Shown: one piece after another, positions 55,584 through 63,832 of the stretch
Layout of the letters: every line of letters begins with the position of its first letter
How positions within the stretch are numbered: position 1 is the stretch's first letter
Assembly (NCBI RefSeq): GCF_014692875.1
Contig: NZ_CP061171.1
Span: 434,001 to 498,000 of the forward strand
Direction of reading: 5' to 3'
Length of the DNA: 64,000 nucleotides
Source of the DNA: Pedobacter riviphilus
GTDB lineage: Bacteria; Bacteroidota; Bacteroidia; Sphingobacteriales; Sphingobacteriaceae
Made by a program: the position numbers and the translations under genes
The notes under the pieces: model-generated
Databases searched by the model: none
What the model was told of the DNA's origin: nothing
What the model saw: only the letters and a program-made list of their open reading frames with translations

Positions 55584-56493
55584 TTTGGCCATGATCGTTT
55601 TAGCCGGAACTTACCCGAGGCTCTCCAAAAGATCGAATCACTTGAGAAGCGGTACGGATTAAAGGTTATAGCTACAAGTGAACCATTGGATATCGATACG
55701 CAGGATCCTTCAGTTTTCTTATTGAGGGCCTTTAAATACTTAATTGCTAACCAGGAATTGCTGACTATCCGAAAACGGGCAAAAGTAAGTTCCCGTCATG
55801 CACAGGAATCCGGACGATACATTAATCTAGCTCCTTACAGCTATATCAATCATAAGGAGCAGGGAGGCAAAATGATCATAAAGATTGATCCAGTCAAACA
55901 ACCTATTATAGAAAAAATCTACAGAGATTTTCTCTCGGGAGTTCCAAAATTTCTGATCTCCAAAGAAGTTAGAGAACTAGGATTTCCGCATAGTGGAAAT
56001 TCGGCCGTTCGCCGCATTCTAATCGATCCATTGTACGCGGGATTAGTTCGCGTCAGTCCCTGGTGTGAATATGCCGGAGAAACTGGTAAAAGGCATTCAC
56101 GAAGGCATCGTCAGTGAAGCACAATATTACGGGGTGCAGGAAATGCTTGGACTGAGCAAACGCCGAATGCACACTAAGCCGAAGGAAGAGTTTCTGCTTA
56201 ATATGCCTAAAATTTTTCAAGATTCCAGTTTGGGACAGAAACACGCTATTTTTAGTCAGGTGTTCAAACAAGGATTCACCTTTAAGGAAGGTAGTTTTAG
56301 AGCACCTTCGATCAACTTAGAGTTTGCTCGTAAGTTGCTGATAATCAAAGAAAAATGGCTGCTCTTTTTGGAGCAACCCTCTGGTGTTTTTGAAGGAGTC
56401 CCTTCATGCGGGGAAGGAGGGAGTCCATTTGAACACTTGCGGGAACTTTTACGGATAATAAGAGATATCTATGGAAATAAGGGTCGGTTATAA
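55584..56493 (+). pseudogene. serine site-specific recombinase remnant
   Basis: An open frame with no start begins GHDRFSRNLPEALQKIESLEKRYGLKVIATSEP, the end of the resolvase catalytic domain, and runs through RAKVSSRHAQESGRYINLAPYSY into the recombinase domain (KQPIIEKIYRDFLSGVPKFLISKEVRELGF). Near 56060 the frame shifts: the next frame continues MPEKLVKGIHEGIVSEAQYYGVQEML to 56493. The N-terminal catalytic Ser region is missing. It is a broken large serine recombinase, a trace of a former mobile element; no element ends are recognisable nearby. Confidence 0.8.
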
Positions 56494-56501
56494 ATTGACG
56501 G

Positions 56502-57818
56502 CTAATTAAGTGTAAGTAATTTCTCTGTGTAGTCGACCAAAAACAAGGGGATATTAACTAACCCATCATCTTTCTTCAGATTCTTTAGCGAATATCTTAT
56601 TCGCACTGGCGGTTCATAAAGGCCATTATATATCGAAAGACTTTTACTACGTACATTCTCATCAGATTTCACCTCAACGGGGATAATTTCATTTTTCATC
56701 TGAATAATAAAGTCAACTTCAGCCTGGTTTCCAGAAGTCCAGTATCGAGGTTGCACTTCAAAATTTTTGATTAAGTGCTGTAAGATATAGTTTTCGGTCA
56801 GTGCGCCCTTAAATTCTGTAAATAAACGATTCCCTTCTCTAACAGCTATAGGGTCTAGTAGTGAAAGTCTACGTAACAAACCGACATCAATCAAGTAAAG
56901 TTTAAATGCCGAAAGATCATCATAGGCAGAAATAGGTAATCCTGGCTTGCTTATTTTAAAAACCCTATGCACCAGACCGGCATGCGAAAGCCAAAGTAAG
57001 GCATCTTCATATTCTCTTGAACGTGCACCTGTTCTTACACTCTGGTAAAGAAATTTTTTATTATCCCTTGCCAGTTGTGAAGGTATTGAAGCCCAAAGAT
57101 GATTAATTTTAGGTACATCCTTACTTTCTGCATATTTCGAAAAATCAAGTGCGTATGCATTTACAATATTTTGCAGTACCTGCTGTGTTTTTTCTACATC
57201 ATGTTGTTCCAATAGTGTAACTACCGCTTCGGGCATTCCCCCACAAATAAAAAATTTCTTTAATTTATCCACCAATGGGTTAAAAAAAATGTCAGGTATA
57301 GGCTCCAGTCTATCTATACTCTCTATATAAGCAAAAAGCTGAGGATCATCAGCAGACAGAAATTCAGAAAAACTGATCGGGTTGACCTGTAAAAAATCAA
57401 CTTTCCCGACCGGAAATGAATTGCCTTTTGACATCGCAACCCCAAGTAGTGAACCTGCACTAGCCACCACATATTCAGGCGCGTTCTCATAGAAATACTT
57501 TAAAGTATTCAGTGCTTCATTGCATTCTTGTATCTCGTCAAATATAATTAGTGTTTTCTGCGGTAGTATTGGCAAACCATGGACTAGGGATAGATTTTGT
57601 ACAATGCGCTGTATGTCCTTGGTGTTTTCAAAAAATTGCTTTAGATCAGGCTGTTCCTCAAAATTAAAATACGCAACATTCTCAAATTCGGCGGCACCAA
57701 AATGTTTCAATAGCCATGTTTTACCAACTTGCCTTGCCCCTTGAAGTACCAGTGGTTTACGGTTTGGATCTGTTTTCCAGGATGATAATTTTTTCTGTAC
57801 ACTTCTTTTGATTTGCAT
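56502..57818 (-). CDS. AAA ATPase with DUF4143 domain
   Basis: A 438-residue cytoplasmic protein of the widespread AAA_14/DUF4143 family. Walker A is GARQVGKT (27-34), Walker B LIIFDEIQEC (Asp94, Glu95), and a sensor-like Ser in YVVASAGSLLG follows. The C-terminal DUF4143 half ends with YWTSGNQAEVDFIIQMKNEIIPVEVKSD, a PD-(D/E)xK-like arrangement (E-V-D-F..., E-V-K). The family occurs in variable genome regions and its role is not settled. A perfect 34-bp palindrome lies just before its start, a probable operator. Confidence 0.88.
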   Translation of the reverse strand: MQIKRSVQKKLSSWKTDPNRKPLVLQGARQVGKTWLLKHFGAAEFENVAYFNFEEQPDLKQFFENTKDIQRIVQNLSLVHGLPILPQKTLIIFDEIQECNEALNTLKYFYENAPEYVVASAGSLLGVAMSKGNSFPVGKVDFLQVNPISFSEFLSADDPQLFAYIESIDRLEPIPDIFFNPLVDKLKKFFICGGMPEAVVTLLEQHDVEKTQQVLQNIVNAYALDFSKYAESKDVPKINHLWASIPSQLARDNKKFLYQSVRTGARSREYEDALLWLSHAGLVHRVFKISKPGLPISAYDDLSAFKLYLIDVGLLRRLSLLDPIAVREGNRLFTEFKGALTENYILQHLIKNFEVQPRYWTSGNQAEVDFIIQMKNEIIPVEVKSDENVRSKSLSIYNGLYEPPVRIRYSLKNLKKDDGLVNIPLFLVDYTEKLLTLN

Positions 57819-57833
57819 AATTCACAACTTAAG

Positions 57834-57867
57834 TGCCAATTATGTGATTTTAATCACATAATTGGCA
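57834..57867. promoter_or_regulatory. 34-bp perfect palindrome with a CRP-type core
   Basis: Two perfect 16-base arms (57834-57849 and 57852-57867) flank TT. The centre TGTGATTTTAATCACA (57843-57858) is a perfect TGTGA-N6-TCACA CRP consensus. It lies 16 bases upstream of the ATPase start, so it overlaps the promoter or 5' leader. It could be an operator for a CRP-family or self-encoded regulator, or a strong leader hairpin. Confidence 0.6.
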
Positions 57868-58075
57868 TTAAACTATGTAAATCTATGCAAACTTTCTTGA
57901 CCCGGCAACAATTTTAATATCTTTTTTGGTTATACTATAATTATTTCAATTGTACGATGAGTATGACGGGTGTACGCATTGTTAATCATTGGTGCCATTT
58001 CTTTTTAGGAAAACGTTTATAGCATGAGGGGAGATTTAGAATACCTAAAGTTCATGCAAAATCTTTATAAATAGT

Positions 58076-58098
58076 AAAGCCCAACAATGTTGGGCTTT
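58076..58098 (-). terminator. terminator after tRNA-Ser
   Basis: AAAGCCCAAC (58076-58085) and GTTGGGCTTT (58089-58098) form a perfect 10-bp stem around AAT, 12 bases beyond the tRNA 3' end on the minus strand, with T-rich sequence on the transcript side (TTTACTATTTAT). Confidence 0.8.
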
Positions 58099-58109
58099 AA
58101 ATTGCTCTG

Positions 58110-58193
58110 CGGAGAGCGAGGGATTCGAACCCCGGACCTGTTACAGTCAACAGTTTTCAAGACTGCCGCATTCGACCACTCTGCCAGCTCTCC
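58110..58193 (-). tRNA. tRNA-Ser (anticodon UGA)
   Basis: On the minus strand the sequence begins GGAGAGC and ends GCTCTCC plus discriminator G, a perfect 7-bp acceptor. The D-arm (TGGCAGAGTGGTCGAATGC), an anticodon loop with CTTGAAA (UGA), a long class II variable arm (TGACTGTAACAGGTC), and the T-arm CGGGGTTCGAATCCCTC are present. CCA is not encoded. The long variable arm confirms serine identity. Confidence 0.95.
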
Positions 58194-58314
58194 GCTGCAA
58201 AAGTACGAACTTGGCGCAAATCTGCAAATGATTTCCATTCAAATATTTGCATAAATATTTTAAGCGTTGCTAATCATTTAGTTAGCACGCGTAAAAACTT
58301 TCAAAAAAATAAAT

Positions 58315-58336
58315 AAATGGCCAGAAACAGCCATTT
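58315..58336 (-). terminator. terminator after doxX-type gene
   Basis: On the minus strand, AAATGGC pairs with GCCATTT (58315-58321 with 58330-58336) around an 8-base loop, followed by TATTTATTTTTTTG. It lies about 30 bases beyond the stop of the DoxX-family gene. Confidence 0.65.
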
Positions 58337-58365
58337 TGGCTACGATCTTGGCTTTCAGGTTTACA

Positions 58366-58812
58366 CTAAAGGGCCTCTCCAGGGTAAATTTTTTCGCGAT
58401 CTACCGATAAAATTCCATTTCCTTCGATTGCGAAACAAACGAGCCCGATGAGTACAGAGACCGAAAACCAAAATTCTGAATAGGGTTTAAAAATACCACC
58501 AGAAATATTTACAAAGAATACCGCCCCAATCAGTATCGGTAAATTAATAAGGCAGAACAAGCGGGTATATGTGCCCAAAGCAATGGCCATACCGCCGATA
58601 ATGTGCATTAAGATAATTAAATGTGCCAGTAAACTGATGCTGATGGCAGTACCTAAAAAGGCACCCCGCATGAGGTTGCTAAATGCCTGCATGTTGATAT
58701 AAAAATCAATGCCCTTCCAAATTAAAATGAGGCCTAATAAGATTCTAAAATAGTCTAACCATTTTGGGTGATGGTGATCGCCCCAGTTTTGGATTTTCTT
58801 AAGCATGTTCAT
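58366..58812 (-). CDS. DoxX-family membrane protein
   Basis: A 148-residue protein with four membrane helices (LDYFRILLGLILIWKGIDFYI, LLAHLIILMHIIGGMAIALGTYTRLFCLINLPILIGAVFFVNI, FWFSVSVLIGLVCFAIEG). The arrangement and GxxxRxxxLxNLPI pattern match the DoxX family, whose members are linked to redox and thiol stress; the exact activity is unproven. A His-rich N-terminus (WGDHHHPKW) is notable. It lies downstream of the regulator pair, 69 bases after it on the same strand. Confidence 0.85.
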   Translation of the reverse strand: MNMLKKIQNWGDHHHPKWLDYFRILLGLILIWKGIDFYINMQAFSNLMRGAFLGTAISISLLAHLIILMHIIGGMAIALGTYTRLFCLINLPILIGAVFFVNISGGIFKPYSEFWFSVSVLIGLVCFAIEGNGILSVDREKIYPGEAL

Positions 58813-58881
58813 AACTTCTATATTTTTGGTTAGAACAATTTACAAAATAAATAAGAGAATAACAAAGTTAACTGTTTGATT

Positions 58882-59706
58882 TTAAGGCTTTTTTTTATCC
58901 GTATTTTTACTATTTACATAGTCGGTTGGCGACATGCCGAACTGCTTGGCAAAGTTTCTTCCAAAGTGCGATTGAGAGCTATAACCAACCATTTCTGAGA
59001 TTTCATAGATCTTTAATGCCCCTTCATTTAAAAGTTCAGCAGCTTTTTTTAGTCTCGTTAAATTAATCAGTTCATTCGGACTCAGGTTCGAAATAGATTT
59101 GATTTTCCGGTATAAGGTTGGCCGGCTCATATTCATCTTTTCTGCCAGGTGTTCTACATCCAGGGCTTGATCGCTGATATTTTTATTAATGGTATCCTGC
59201 AATTTTTCTAAAAACAGTTCGTCTGCCTTTGAATAAGCAATACTTTTAAGGTGAAGGAGGGGCGAACTGGAGAAATATTCCTTAATCTTGTTCCTGTTTT
59301 TAATCAGACTGGAAATCTGTACCTGGAGAAATTCTGGCGAAAAGGGTTTTTCTACATAGGCATCGGCACCCAGCTCTAAACCCTCAATTTTAGATTGCAA
59401 CGAATTTTTTGCAGTAAGCAGGATAACGGGGATGTGGCTAAACTCCAGGGTCGATTTAACTTTCGCACAAAATTCGAAACCGTCCATTTCGGGCATCATT
59501 ACATCGCTAATAATGAGCTGAACAATTTCACGCTGTAATATTTCTAAGGCTTCTATGCCGTTCCGGGCCTGTAGAACATGGTATTTTTCTTCCAGATCAT
59601 CTGAAATGAAATCAAGGATATCTTCATTATCATCAACCAATAACACCACAGATCTTTCCATATCCTCAGTATCTTTTATGGTAAACGTGCCTACAATTTC
59701 TTCCAT
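58882..59706 (-). CDS. response regulator with AraC-type DNA-binding domain (C-terminal part of an HTCS)
   Basis: A 274-residue regulator. The receiver (about 16-135) has VVLLVDDNEDIL, phosphoacceptor IISDVMMPEMDGF, the switch Thr in LLTAKN and Lys in YVEKPF. The AraC domain (about 165-268) shows LAEKMNMSRPTLYRKIKSISNLSPNELINLTRLKKAAELL and MVGYSSQSHFGRNFAKQFGMSPTDY. It overlaps the end of the sensor gene by 16 bases. The order sensor-receiver-AraC is exactly that of a one-piece hybrid two-component system. Adding one A at the AAAA of the minus strand (59706-59709) would fuse the two into a protein of about 1330 residues. Confidence 0.9.
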   Translation of the reverse strand: MEEIVGTFTIKDTEDMERSVVLLVDDNEDILDFISDDLEEKYHVLQARNGIEALEILQREIVQLIISDVMMPEMDGFEFCAKVKSTLEFSHIPVILLTAKNSLQSKIEGLELGADAYVEKPFSPEFLQVQISSLIKNRNKIKEYFSSSPLLHLKSIAYSKADELFLEKLQDTINKNISDQALDVEHLAEKMNMSRPTLYRKIKSISNLSPNELINLTRLKKAAELLNEGALKIYEISEMVGYSSQSHFGRNFAKQFGMSPTDYVNSKNTDKKKP

Positions 59707-62700
59707 TTTCCGTTCAGGTTAAATTCTATAAGTTGATGGATAGGCAGTTCTAATACAAATATATTAAAATCACCATCATTAAAATCTAAATAAAGCTCCC
59801 CGCTATGCAGTTGCGCAAGCGATTTTGAAATCGATAAACCTATTCCGGTTCCTGCCTTTATTTCTGTTTCTTTGCCCCTAAAAAAAGGTTCAAATATCTT
59901 GTCCTTAATTTCTACAGGGATTCTGTTCCCATCATTTTTTACCATCACGGCAAACTTATCGCCCTGCTGTAGTAATAAGCTGATTTGTACGGTGCTTTTT
60001 CCGTATTTAATGGCATTGTCTACCAAATTGCTGATCATTTTGTAAAAAGCCTCTACGTCAATATAAGCATGGAGTTTTTTTTCAGGTAAATGGAGGTTAT
60101 AGGTAATGTCTTGCTGTTCTGCAGCAGGTTGGAACTGAAGAAATACATCTTTTAATATTTCAGAAATATCGGCCTTTACAAAGTTTAACGAAAATTCGCT
60201 GGTTTCGGTTTTTCTGAAATCCAATAATTGGTTGGTTAATTTGAGCAATCTATCGGTGTTTCGGCCCATAATCCGTAAATTCTTTTCTATTGCCGGTACC
60301 GCATCGGCCTGTTTAATCAGTTTCTCCATCGGTCCGATAATCAAGGTGAGCGGTGTTCTGATTTCGTGGGCAACATTGGTGAAAAACTCGATTTTTGCCT
60401 GATAAATTTCTTTTTGTTTTTCATGCTCAAAAACTTCCATCCTCCTGCTGTTTTTTAGCGCAATTTTTCGGTGGTACCTCCGTACCAGAAAGAAAACAAT
60501 TCCGCCTGCAGCAATTAAATAAAGCAGATAAGCCAACGGACTGAGGTAAAAAGGGGGATGTATTTTGATCAGCAGTTTAACGTTTTTGGTGCTCCAGGTA
60601 CTACTTCCTTCAACCAAAGCTTTTACCTCAAAAGTATAACTGCCCGGAGCAAGTTTGGTAAAATAAACCTTCCTGTTGGTTTTTAAATATTCCCAGTTTT
60701 TATAAAGCCCGGTCATTTTATAAGCATACTCCGTCATTTCGGGCGATAGATAACTTAAGGCAGCAAAATCGATACTAAAAGAAGATTGATTGTAGTTCAG
60801 TTCGATGGTATCGGCATAAACGATAGATTTGTCAGAAATAGAATCTGCCCCATTTGCACCGATTTCTGAGCTATTGACCTGAAACCCGGTTAAAAATACA
60901 GGGGTTTGGTAAGATGTTGCTTTTAAATTAGCCGGATTGAAGCTGACCAGCCCTTTTACGCTCCCAAAATACGTTCGGCCATTCTCATCCTGGTAGGCAG
61001 AACTGTAATTAAACTGATCGGTAAGTAATCCGTTGGCTTTAGAATAGGTTTTGCTTAAACCTGTAGTGGGATCGAAATGGATAAGGCCCCTGGTGCTGCT
61101 AATCCAGAATTTATTGGCCGCATCTTCTTCTATGCGGAACAGGTAATTGCTGGGGAAACCATTTTTTATACCGTAACGCTTAAACTGATGTGTTTTCTGA
61201 TTAAAGCTGCAAAGCCCACCACCATCTGTGGTTACCCAAATGTGCTGTTTACTATCTTCAAAAACACTATTTACCGTGTTATGGCTTAAACTTTTCGCAT
61301 CTGTCGGAATATTTCGGTAGTTCACATAACCTGGTTTGGATAAGTTAAACTGAAATAAACCATCGTTAAAGCTCCCTGCCCAGATATTGCCCTTACTATC
61401 TTCCATAACCGAATCGTAAAAAATAAAAGGCAGACCCGCAACCGGGTCGAAATCATCTTTTTTGCGGTTATAACGGTAAATCCCATTAATCGTGCCTACT
61501 AAAATTTCACCCGATCTTGTTTTACAAAAAGTAACAATAAAGTTGGTGCGTAAAGCATTTCCAACACCTGCCTGGTAATGTTTAATTACCTTTTCTGTTT
61601 TCAGGTCTAAAACGTCCAATCCATGTTCGAAAGTGCCAATCCAGAGTTTGTTGCCATCAACCAATAAACCGTGGATATTGGAATAGGCAATGCTTCCGGG
61701 CTTCCCGTCGGGTAAAAAATGTTTAAACACACCTGTTTTTACGTCGAGTTTGTTCAGCCCCGCATCTTCCGTACCGATCCATAAATTTCCCTTACCATCT
61801 CTGGTAATTTCCCTTACATCGCTTCCACTAATCGAATTAGTGCCTTTTTGCGGAAAGTATTTGGTAAACAGCGAAGTATGGCTGGAATAGTAATTTACAC
61901 CTCCGAAATAGGTGCCTGTCCAAACCCCGCCTTCACGGTCAAGGCAGATGGTATAAACGGCATTGTCGCTCAAAGAATAATCATTGTTATATTGTTTTTT
62001 GAGGTGGATAATTACCTCATTTTCATCATTATAGATGTAAATGCCCGATTCGGTGGCAATCCAAAATTCATGAGGTCCTGTTTTTTTGATATCCCGAACA
62101 AAAATTGGCGTTTGGTCGTCGTTTAACCGGAGTATATTTTTTGATGTTAAAGTAACCAGATTAAAGAGTTTAACGCCCTGATTGGTAGTGCCGACCAGTA
62201 AATTCCCGTTTTCGGTTTCTGCAATTCTCGATACCCAGCCATATTCGGTTTTGGCATTTTTGCCGTTAATATTAAATTGCTCAAAATTATTTGCTTTGGG
62301 ATTGTATTTTTCCAGTGTTCCCTTTCCGGTACTGATCCATACACTACCATCTTTTAAAACCGTTACCAACGAGGCATCGAAAGGTGCATTATGGGTAAAG
62401 GCCTGCATTTTCTTGGTTCGCTTTTGATATAAATATATTTTGAATGAAGATAAGATCCATAAATTTCCGCGCTGATCGCTGGCCAGGTCGATAATCCGCA
62501 TCCCTTTGGTTTCTTTAATAATGGCAAAGCTTTCTTTTGCAGGGTTATATTGGTATACACCGCTGTTGGTACCTACCCAAAGTGTTTGTTCCTGATCGTG
62601 GTGGAGCGCATAAATTAAATCGTTGCCTAAACTGCCCGCCTGGTCTGGGTCGTGGCGATAGGTTTTAAAAGCATAACCATCAAAGCGGTTTAAGCCATCT

Positions 62701-62861
62701 TTTGTGCCAAACCACATAAAGCCGTTTCCATCCTGCACACTACAAAATGCTGTATTGTTGGAAAGTCCGTTTTCTACCTGATAATGCCTGAAATAATAAG
62801 GCTGCGCCCAAAGCTGGCGGACCGAAAACAACAGGCATAAAAGGATGAAGAGTTTTTTCAA
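59691..62861 (-). CDS. periplasmic beta-propeller sensor histidine kinase (HTCS N-terminal part)
   Basis: A 1056-residue membrane sensor. After a signal (LFILLCLLFSVRQLWAQ), residues about 20-680 are two-component-regulator propeller repeats (GLSNNTAFCSVQDGNGFMWFGTKDGLNRFDGYAF and many similar), typical of carbohydrate-sensing HTCS. A Y_Y_Y domain follows (about 700-765), then a membrane helix (YLLYLIAAGGIVFFLVRRY). The phosphoacceptor is FFTNVAHEIRTPLTLI (His832), and the ATPase domain has SNLVDNAIKYG and GTGIGLSISKSL. It stops 16 bases inside the regulator gene in a different frame. No Sus genes lie next to it in this window; its target locus may be beyond the right edge. Confidence 0.93.
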   Translation of the reverse strand: MKKLFILLCLLFSVRQLWAQPYYFRHYQVENGLSNNTAFCSVQDGNGFMWFGTKDGLNRFDGYAFKTYRHDPDQAGSLGNDLIYALHHDQEQTLWVGTNSGVYQYNPAKESFAIIKETKGMRIIDLASDQRGNLWILSSFKIYLYQKRTKKMQAFTHNAPFDASLVTVLKDGSVWISTGKGTLEKYNPKANNFEQFNINGKNAKTEYGWVSRIAETENGNLLVGTTNQGVKLFNLVTLTSKNILRLNDDQTPIFVRDIKKTGPHEFWIATESGIYIYNDENEVIIHLKKQYNNDYSLSDNAVYTICLDREGGVWTGTYFGGVNYYSSHTSLFTKYFPQKGTNSISGSDVREITRDGKGNLWIGTEDAGLNKLDVKTGVFKHFLPDGKPGSIAYSNIHGLLVDGNKLWIGTFEHGLDVLDLKTEKVIKHYQAGVGNALRTNFIVTFCKTRSGEILVGTINGIYRYNRKKDDFDPVAGLPFIFYDSVMEDSKGNIWAGSFNDGLFQFNLSKPGYVNYRNIPTDAKSLSHNTVNSVFEDSKQHIWVTTDGGGLCSFNQKTHQFKRYGIKNGFPSNYLFRIEEDAANKFWISSTRGLIHFDPTTGLSKTYSKANGLLTDQFNYSSAYQDENGRTYFGSVKGLVSFNPANLKATSYQTPVFLTGFQVNSSEIGANGADSISDKSIVYADTIELNYNQSSFSIDFAALSYLSPEMTEYAYKMTGLYKNWEYLKTNRKVYFTKLAPGSYTFEVKALVEGSSTWSTKNVKLLIKIHPPFYLSPLAYLLYLIAAGGIVFFLVRRYHRKIALKNSRRMEVFEHEKQKEIYQAKIEFFTNVAHEIRTPLTLIIGPMEKLIKQADAVPAIEKNLRIMGRNTDRLLKLTNQLLDFRKTETSEFSLNFVKADISEILKDVFLQFQPAAEQQDITYNLHLPEKKLHAYIDVEAFYKMISNLVDNAIKYGKSTVQISLLLQQGDKFAVMVKNDGNRIPVEIKDKIFEPFFRGKETEIKAGTGIGLSISKSLAQLHSGELYLDFNDGDFNIFVLELPIHQLIEFNLNGKWKKL

Positions 62862-63007
62862 GATATTTTGGTCAGTTACATCAAATATATTAAAGAAATG
62901 CTTTGCTTTCGGGTTAATTTAAATTTGAGAGGATAAGTAGAAAGATTGAGACAGATTTCAGTTTTATTTGAGAAAGCCCTAAAGATTTAAGAAACCCAGT
63001 TTTTATA

Positions 63008-63275
63008 GGCCTGAAAACTGTCAATTGCCAATTGCAAGCTAATCTAAGTGTTACTCTTTTTTATAGAACTGGAAACTGCCAACTGCCAATTGCAAGCTAA
63101 TCTAAGTGTTACTCTTTTTTATAGAACTGGAAACTGCCAACTGCCAATTGCAGACTAATCTAAGTGTTACTCTTTTTTATAGAACTGGAAACTGCCAACT
63201 GTCAATTGCAGACTAATCTAAGTGTTACTCTTTTTTATAGAACTGGAAACTGCCAACTGCCAATTGCAGACTAAT
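63008..63275. repeat. five tandem 58-bp repeats
   Basis: Units begin at 63008, 63066, 63124, 63182 and 63240, each a strict 58 bases apart. The common core runs from gaactggaaactgccaac, then caattgcaagctaatc, to taagtgttactctttttt. The first unit has a divergent start (ggcctgaaaactgtc) and the last diverges at 63276. There are no unique spacers, so this is a minisatellite, not CRISPR. Confidence 0.9.
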
Positions 63276-63489
63276 CTGGGCGTTCCCTAAGCTGCGCAAA
63301 GGTCGGGCTTTGCAGGGCTGCGCTTCGCTCCGGTACCGATGAAGGATCGGTACTGAACCCTTACAATCCCTAACGCGAAGCTACTGCATTAAGACTTTGC
63401 GCGTAATTGCTTGCGCTCGTTTCCTAACGAGTGCTTAAATAGATAAACGATTTTATCGTTTGCGTTTGTAAACGACAAACTATTCAACG
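63276..63489. repeat. hairpin-rich duplicated block, copy A
   Basis: A 214-base non-coding block running from ctgggcgttccctaagctgc to tattcaacg. It contains hairpins GTACCGAT/ATCGGTAC and CTCGTT/AACGAG. A nearly identical copy lies at 63625. It is followed by a perfect 10-bp palindrome AACGCTCGTT/AACGAGCGTT at 63486-63508. Confidence 0.9.
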
Positions 63490-63530
63490 CTCGTTAGAAA
63501 CGAGCGTTAGCCAGAAACTCAGTTTTTATA

Positions 63531-63624
63531 GGCCTGAAAACTGTCAATTGCCAATTGCAAGCTAATCTAAGTGTTACTCTTTTTTATAGAACTGGAAACT
63601 GCCAACTGCCAATTGCAGACTAAT
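63531..63624. repeat. two tandem 58-bp units, second array
   Basis: Units start at 63531 (with the same divergent ggcctg start as the first array) and 63589, then run into block A'. The same array as at 63008 but with two rather than five units, implying copy-number change by slippage or unequal exchange. Confidence 0.88.
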
Positions 63625-63832
63625 CTGGGCGTTACCTAAGCTGCGCAAAGGTCGGGCTTTGCAGGGCTGCGCTTCGCTCCGGTACCGATGAAGGATCGGT
63701 ACTGAACCCTTACAATCCCTAACGCAAAGCTACTGCATTAAGACTTTGCGCGTAATTGCTTGGGCTCGTTTCCTAACGAGTGCTTAAATAGATAAACGAT
63801 TTTATCGTTTGTAAACGACAAACTATTCAACG
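63625..63832. repeat. hairpin-rich duplicated block, copy A'
   Basis: The 208-base partner of the block at 63276. It differs by a 6-base indel (loss of one gcgttt) and a few substitutions. From 63833 to 64000 the sequence is unique, AT-rich and without a recognisable gene. Confidence 0.9.

Noticed and set aside
63008..63275. possible CRISPR array
   Set aside because: The 58-bp units are contiguous, with no unique spacers between short repeats, and no cas-like genes are nearby.
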